A stretch of 64,000 bases of DNA from Thermothelomyces thermophilus ATCC 42464 (taxonomy: Eukaryota; Ascomycota; Sordariomycetes; Sordariales; Chaetomiaceae): NCBI RefSeq assembly GCF_000226095.1, contig NC_016472.1:2790001-2854000 (forward strand). The letters run 5' to 3'. Under the pieces are notes generated by a model. That model did not search any database. It was not told the origin of the DNA and was given only the letters and a program-made list of their open reading frames with translations. The stretch's first letter is position 1; the number at the start of each line of letters is the position of its first letter. Of this stretch, positions 60,071-64,000 are shown piece by piece. The position numbers were made by a program, and so were the translations under genes.

Positions 60071-62099
60071 TACTAATATATCGTACCTAGCTAGGCTAGA
60101 GGAGTAGAGCGTTAAACGAAGTCTGGATTAGCTAATATATTCTCTAGAAGGTAGAAGTAAAGGAAAAGTTATTTAGTAACCTCTTACTAGGAGAGGTAGA
60201 GGTAGGAAGAGGGCTTATAAGCCTAGGGACCTTGTCTAGTCAAGCGAATGACTATAAAATAAAGAGAGGGTCAATTACTATTACTCCTTTATCTACGTAA
60301 CTAAGGAACTCTAACGATAGTTCTATAAGACTTACCTACCTAATTAATAGGAAGCTTACCTAGAGAACCAAAGTATAAGAACGATATATACGGTGTTTAC
60401 TACTACTATACGATAGAAGGATGTTACGTACCTTAGAGTAGCCCTAAATAAGCCGCGTTAGTATATTAACGATCTTACTTATATTCCTACTAACTAGTAA
60501 GACCTATATAACTACCTATTAGAATAATAGTTCAAAGATATAGCTTATAAGGAGATACATAACTTAGAGAACAGGGGAACGTAGAAGATCATACTATATA
60601 AGCAGGCAAAAGCACGACCTATCCTGTTAAAATAGGTCTTTATATATAAGTTTGACAAGGACGGTTTCTTAGAGAAATATAAGGCAAGGATCTACATATA
60701 AGGAGATCTATAAGATATTAGCTTAATAGAAAGTATATATATAGCTACTCTAGTAGCGTAGTTGTTCTATATAATGATAGCAATTGCTATATACTTTGAC
60801 TTAGAAGTTAAATAGTTCGATATAGTATAAGCGTTCATTAACACTAAATAACCGGAAGACGATCCTATTATCTACGAATTACTGGAAAGATTTAAGTAAC
60901 TAGGGAAATATATAAAGTTATAAAGAGCTCTATATAGCTTAAGAGACTTGCTACTCTTATAGTATAAGGAGTTCTGTAAAACGCTATTAGATCTAGGTAT
61001 AGAACTATTAGATAAAGAAAAGTACCTCTTTTTAAGCTATAATAAATAAGTTATCCTAATCTTCTATATTAATGACTTCTTAGTCTTCTTCTATAAAAGT
61101 AACGCTATAATGGCTAAGTATATAATAGAAGGAATCAAAGCTTAATACGATATTTATAAGTAAGGTAATATTAGTTGGTTCCTTAGTATTAGGGTGATTT
61201 AAGACTAACCTATATATAAGATATAGTTAATCTATAACTAATATATTAGAAAGGTAGCGAGAAGATATAGGCTAGATATACCTAGCGTATATAAGCTAAC
61301 TCCCTTAAGCTATAAAGAACTTAAAAAGTTCGAAGGGAGCGTTATTAGTATATAGATTAAAGAGTATTAGGAGCTTATTAGATTAATCCTATATTATATA
61401 GTTATACTATATCTAGATATTATATATACCCATTCAATACTCTCTTAATATCTAACTAACCTAAGACTAGACTATTTATTAGAGGTATAGCAAGTAGTAA
61501 GATATCTATTTAGGAGCTCTTGCCTATTAATCTAATATAGAGGCAAGTAAGCGTTAGAAAGTCCGATGCTTATAATCGCTAGAGACGCTTTATATATAAA
61601 TGATCTAAATATATGATATTTATTATAGGGATATATCTTCTTTCCATTTAGAGGTCCTATTATATAGAAGGCGTTATACTAGGATACTATCATAATGTTA
61701 AGTATTAAAGTAGAACTTCTAACGTTTTCTCTTATAGTAAGAGAGGCTATAATACTTAAAAGGCTATTTATAGATATTAATCTTAAGCTTAGGGAACCTT
61801 AAAACATCTATTATAATAATTAGTAAACTATTTGACTAATAATAGCTAAGAACGAACATATTAATACTTACTTATGGTATATAGATATCTATAATATATG
61901 GTTATACTAAGAAGTAGTAAAAGGAACATTTAAAGCTATATATCCATTAACTAGTTAGATACTAGTAAAGAGGCTTATTAAGTGACTTAGCTAATAAGCT
62001 TTTAGGTACTAGAGAGCTCTCCTTAATCTTTAAGATATTAATTATAGGCTTATATAACTAGGGGGTAGAAAATAAGTTAAATTCGCTAAATAAAATACC

Positions 62100-63189
62100 A
62101 CTTAATACTTCCTATCCATTACTATTAGCCATTACTAAGATTAATAGCCTTACCTTTGCCTTTATCTTAGCTAGGTAGTAATATAATGCTTAATATATTA
62201 TCAGATACATTAATATAAGCATTATAAGCCTCTTTAATCTTACCTAACTAGTAGAAGATATTATATACTAAGTAAGTAATCTTTATAAAATATATAAGTT
62301 TAGCCTTATCAAGCTCGTACTCCTCTATATTATCTATACTAGCATGTTTTAGGTTACTCTAAAGAATTATATATAACTTCTTAAGATCCTATATATAACT
62401 ATTAGCAATTTGCCTATATATTAGGGGTAGAGGTTTAGGATCTAGGGACTTATAAAAGCTTTAGCTCTATCCAATAAAGCCTTCGTTAAATCCTTTACTC
62501 ACCTAATATAAAAAGTAGAACTACTAATATAGTTAATATAAGTATTATAAGAGCTATTAGATATATAGGTAATTAGTATATATCTCCTTATATTTATAAG
62601 AACTATAAGTATAATAGTAATAATAGGAGCTAGCGCTAGAATAATCGTAACATTCCCCAAAAGAACGTCCTACTAGAGCTAACTATATATATATTCTGTA
62701 AGGTACCTTACAAAGCTTACTAATAGTAATATCGCTATATTTAGTTAGCTTGAACGATCTTAACGCGACTAGTAAAGCGCTAGAAAACTACAAAACTAGT
62801 AATAAACAAGAATACTTACAGTTTAGAAGCTTTAGTACGCTTACGTTTTCAAGGCGTTATAAGAGTAGGAGTTAACCTACTAGTAATAGCCGTATTTGTA
62901 ATAGGTATACCTAACAAGTTATCCGTTAATTCGAGTATAGGAGGCATCATCTTATTATTATTATTATAATTAAAACTAGTAATATTATCGCTATTATAAC
63001 TATAATAGCTATATTTAATCTATAGCTTTAAAGGAATCGCTCTACTATACTTAACTCTTTTAGACTTCCAAATATAAAAGGTAGGCCCCTTAAGGGAGCT
63101 ATTAAGGTAAGAGCGACAAAGGATATAATATTAAGAATAGTATTACTATAAAGCGTAGTTAAACGACTATTACCTTTAACTAGGGGGTA
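62100..63189. other. 1.1-kb unassigned segment of the outer element
   Basis: The stretch between the last recognisable copia part (RNase H) and the right outer LTR is AT-rich and TpA-rich and shows no protein trace. It is longer than a usual copia 3' non-coding part, so it may hold a further small insertion. Confidence 0.4.
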
Positions 63190-63398
63190 TGTCGGAAGCT
63201 ATAAAGCTTCTAAACGTATTAGCTATACGTTTGCTATAGCTATATAAGGCTATTTAACGTATTGGCTAGTTCCTTTTGTCTATAAATATTAGTCGTTTTG
63301 TCTCCTTTGTAGATAGTTCAATAAGGTACTGTCTCCTTCGTATAGCCACCTACTGTAAACTGCTTTTAACGCTCCCGAAGCTCCCACTGCGTTTGGCA
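63190..63398 (+). repeat. Right (3') LTR of the copia-type element, 209 bp
   Basis: This is the full-length partner of 48970-49178. It is followed directly by the target-site copy CCGAC. Confidence 0.92.
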
Positions 63399-64000
63399 CC
63401 GACAGACGCTGCAAAGGGCCGCTTACACCCCGCCGCCATGGAACTAACAGCAGCCGCCGCGACAGCAACGGCAAGCTCCAGTCCGCCACCCGGGACAGAA
63501 CAACCCAGGTCCCAACTCCCGGCCCACCTACCAGCCTCCCTACCGTCCCTCTCAGGACGGGCAAGCCAGTCTAGTCCGTAGACTCGAACAACAGCCACCG
63601 CGACAGCAACATCAACAACAGCAGCGTCTACTCAGCGTGCCCACGGGACAGAGACCCCGACCCAGACAACCCAATGCCGCCGGGACGCCTCCTCCCCGAG
63701 TCGGCCGCGTCGCGCCTCCTAGTCCGCAGTACAGCTACGCCGCGCCGTCAAGGAGTACCAACCCCAACAGACCATCCCCGGTAAAGCGCAAAGACTCCGG
63801 CTACTCGAGCTGGAGCGCCGCGACGCCTCGAACGCTGGATGCTCCTGGGGCGCATGAGCAGGGACGTGGACATGGGCTCGGAGCGGCGGTGGAAGAGGGG
63901 GAGGGGGAGGAGGAGGAGGAGGAGGCCTATTATACTGGTCCGGATGGGTATGACGGCTATGACGATGGGAATGGAGTCGCCGGGGGGGAGTATGAGCATG
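63399..64000 (+). pseudogene. C-terminal part of the interrupted AAA+ gene (continues past window)
   Basis: Starting in the target-site copy, the frame of the AAA+ gene at 46036-48968 continues exactly in register. It reads RQTLQRAAYTPPPWN, then one TAA at 63445-63447, then about 180 codons open to the window end. The sequence is rich in Gln, Pro and Arg (QQPPRQQ, NSRPTYQPPYRPSQDG, QQHQQQQ), then KRKDSGYSSWS, a Glu run and a Tyr/Gly/Asp-rich end. Long disordered Q/P-rich tails are common after the AAA+ module in this fungal family. GC content returns sharply to host level at the LTR boundary. The gene's true end lies right of the window. Confidence 0.7.

Larger units (their letters stand above)
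48970..63398 (+). mobile_element. Ty1/copia-type LTR element, broken, carrying a nested element
   Basis: Two 209-bp LTRs starting TGTCGGAAGC and ending GGCA flank the element. Plus-strand traces of a copia polyprotein can be followed: gag-like sequence about 49200-50400, integrase core about 51100-51800, then after the nested insertion reverse transcriptase about 60400-61300 and RNase H about 61700-62040. The order integrase before reverse transcriptase is diagnostic of copia. It is a heavily broken fossil with many breaks. The LTRs differ at about 20 of 209 positions, all transitions, so RIP and not time probably explains the divergence. Without the insert it would be about 7 kb. Confidence 0.88.

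Overview
This is a nuclear chromosome segment of a filamentous ascomycete. Genes have several short GT...AG introns, coding regions are GC-rich at third positions, and repeats look strongly RIP-mutated (AT-rich, TpA-rich). The best clue to species is the GH5 endoglucanase with an N-terminal CBM1 at 33649-35266. From memory, its 389-residue product is almost identical to EG2 of Myceliophthora (Thermothelomyces) thermophila, so the window probably comes from that genus or a very close relative in the Chaetomiaceae.

Layout. 1-480 is an AT-rich, RIP-like edge. 481-6250 holds no gene I can defend. 7810-9405 is a six-exon, three-RRM RNA-binding protein of the Csx1/Nam8 type, with a 5' UTR intron and a last exon that holds only the stop codon. 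9406-14626 has no convincing gene but contains a large degenerate 18-bp minisatellite. Then come a membrane protein (14627-15694, minus), a small membrane protein with a non-canonical splice donor (16424-16979), a SANT/Myb-like polyQ protein (17429-18750), an APC-superfamily permease (21558-23645), a small charged protein (24144-24428, minus), a GNAT acetyltransferase (26915-28088), a bZIP-like polyQ protein (29854-30987, minus), the secreted endoglucanase, a PTH11-type rhodopsin-fold receptor (37367-39698) and a conserved-looking unknown (40728-41432).

The right third is the most unusual part. A five-exon STAND/NLR-like gene (42442-45003, minus) and an AAA+ ATPase gene (46036 onward, plus) are divergent and share a 1-kb intergenic region. 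The AAA+ gene is cut near its 3' end by a 14.4-kb nested retroelement. A Ty1/copia-type element (48970-63398, 209-bp LTRs) carries a Ty3/gypsy chromovirus (52627-60070, 422-bp LTRs, opposite strand). The host reading frame resumes immediately beyond the outer 3' LTR and runs off the window end. Three C-to-T-type stop codons lie in the host gene around the insertion; one is visible as a difference between the two target-site copies. This fits RIP spreading from the repeat into the flanking gene.

The genes do not form one pathway. The window mixes RNA metabolism, transport, plant-wall degradation, signal sensing and an NLR-like locus. No tRNA, rRNA or CRISPR was seen.
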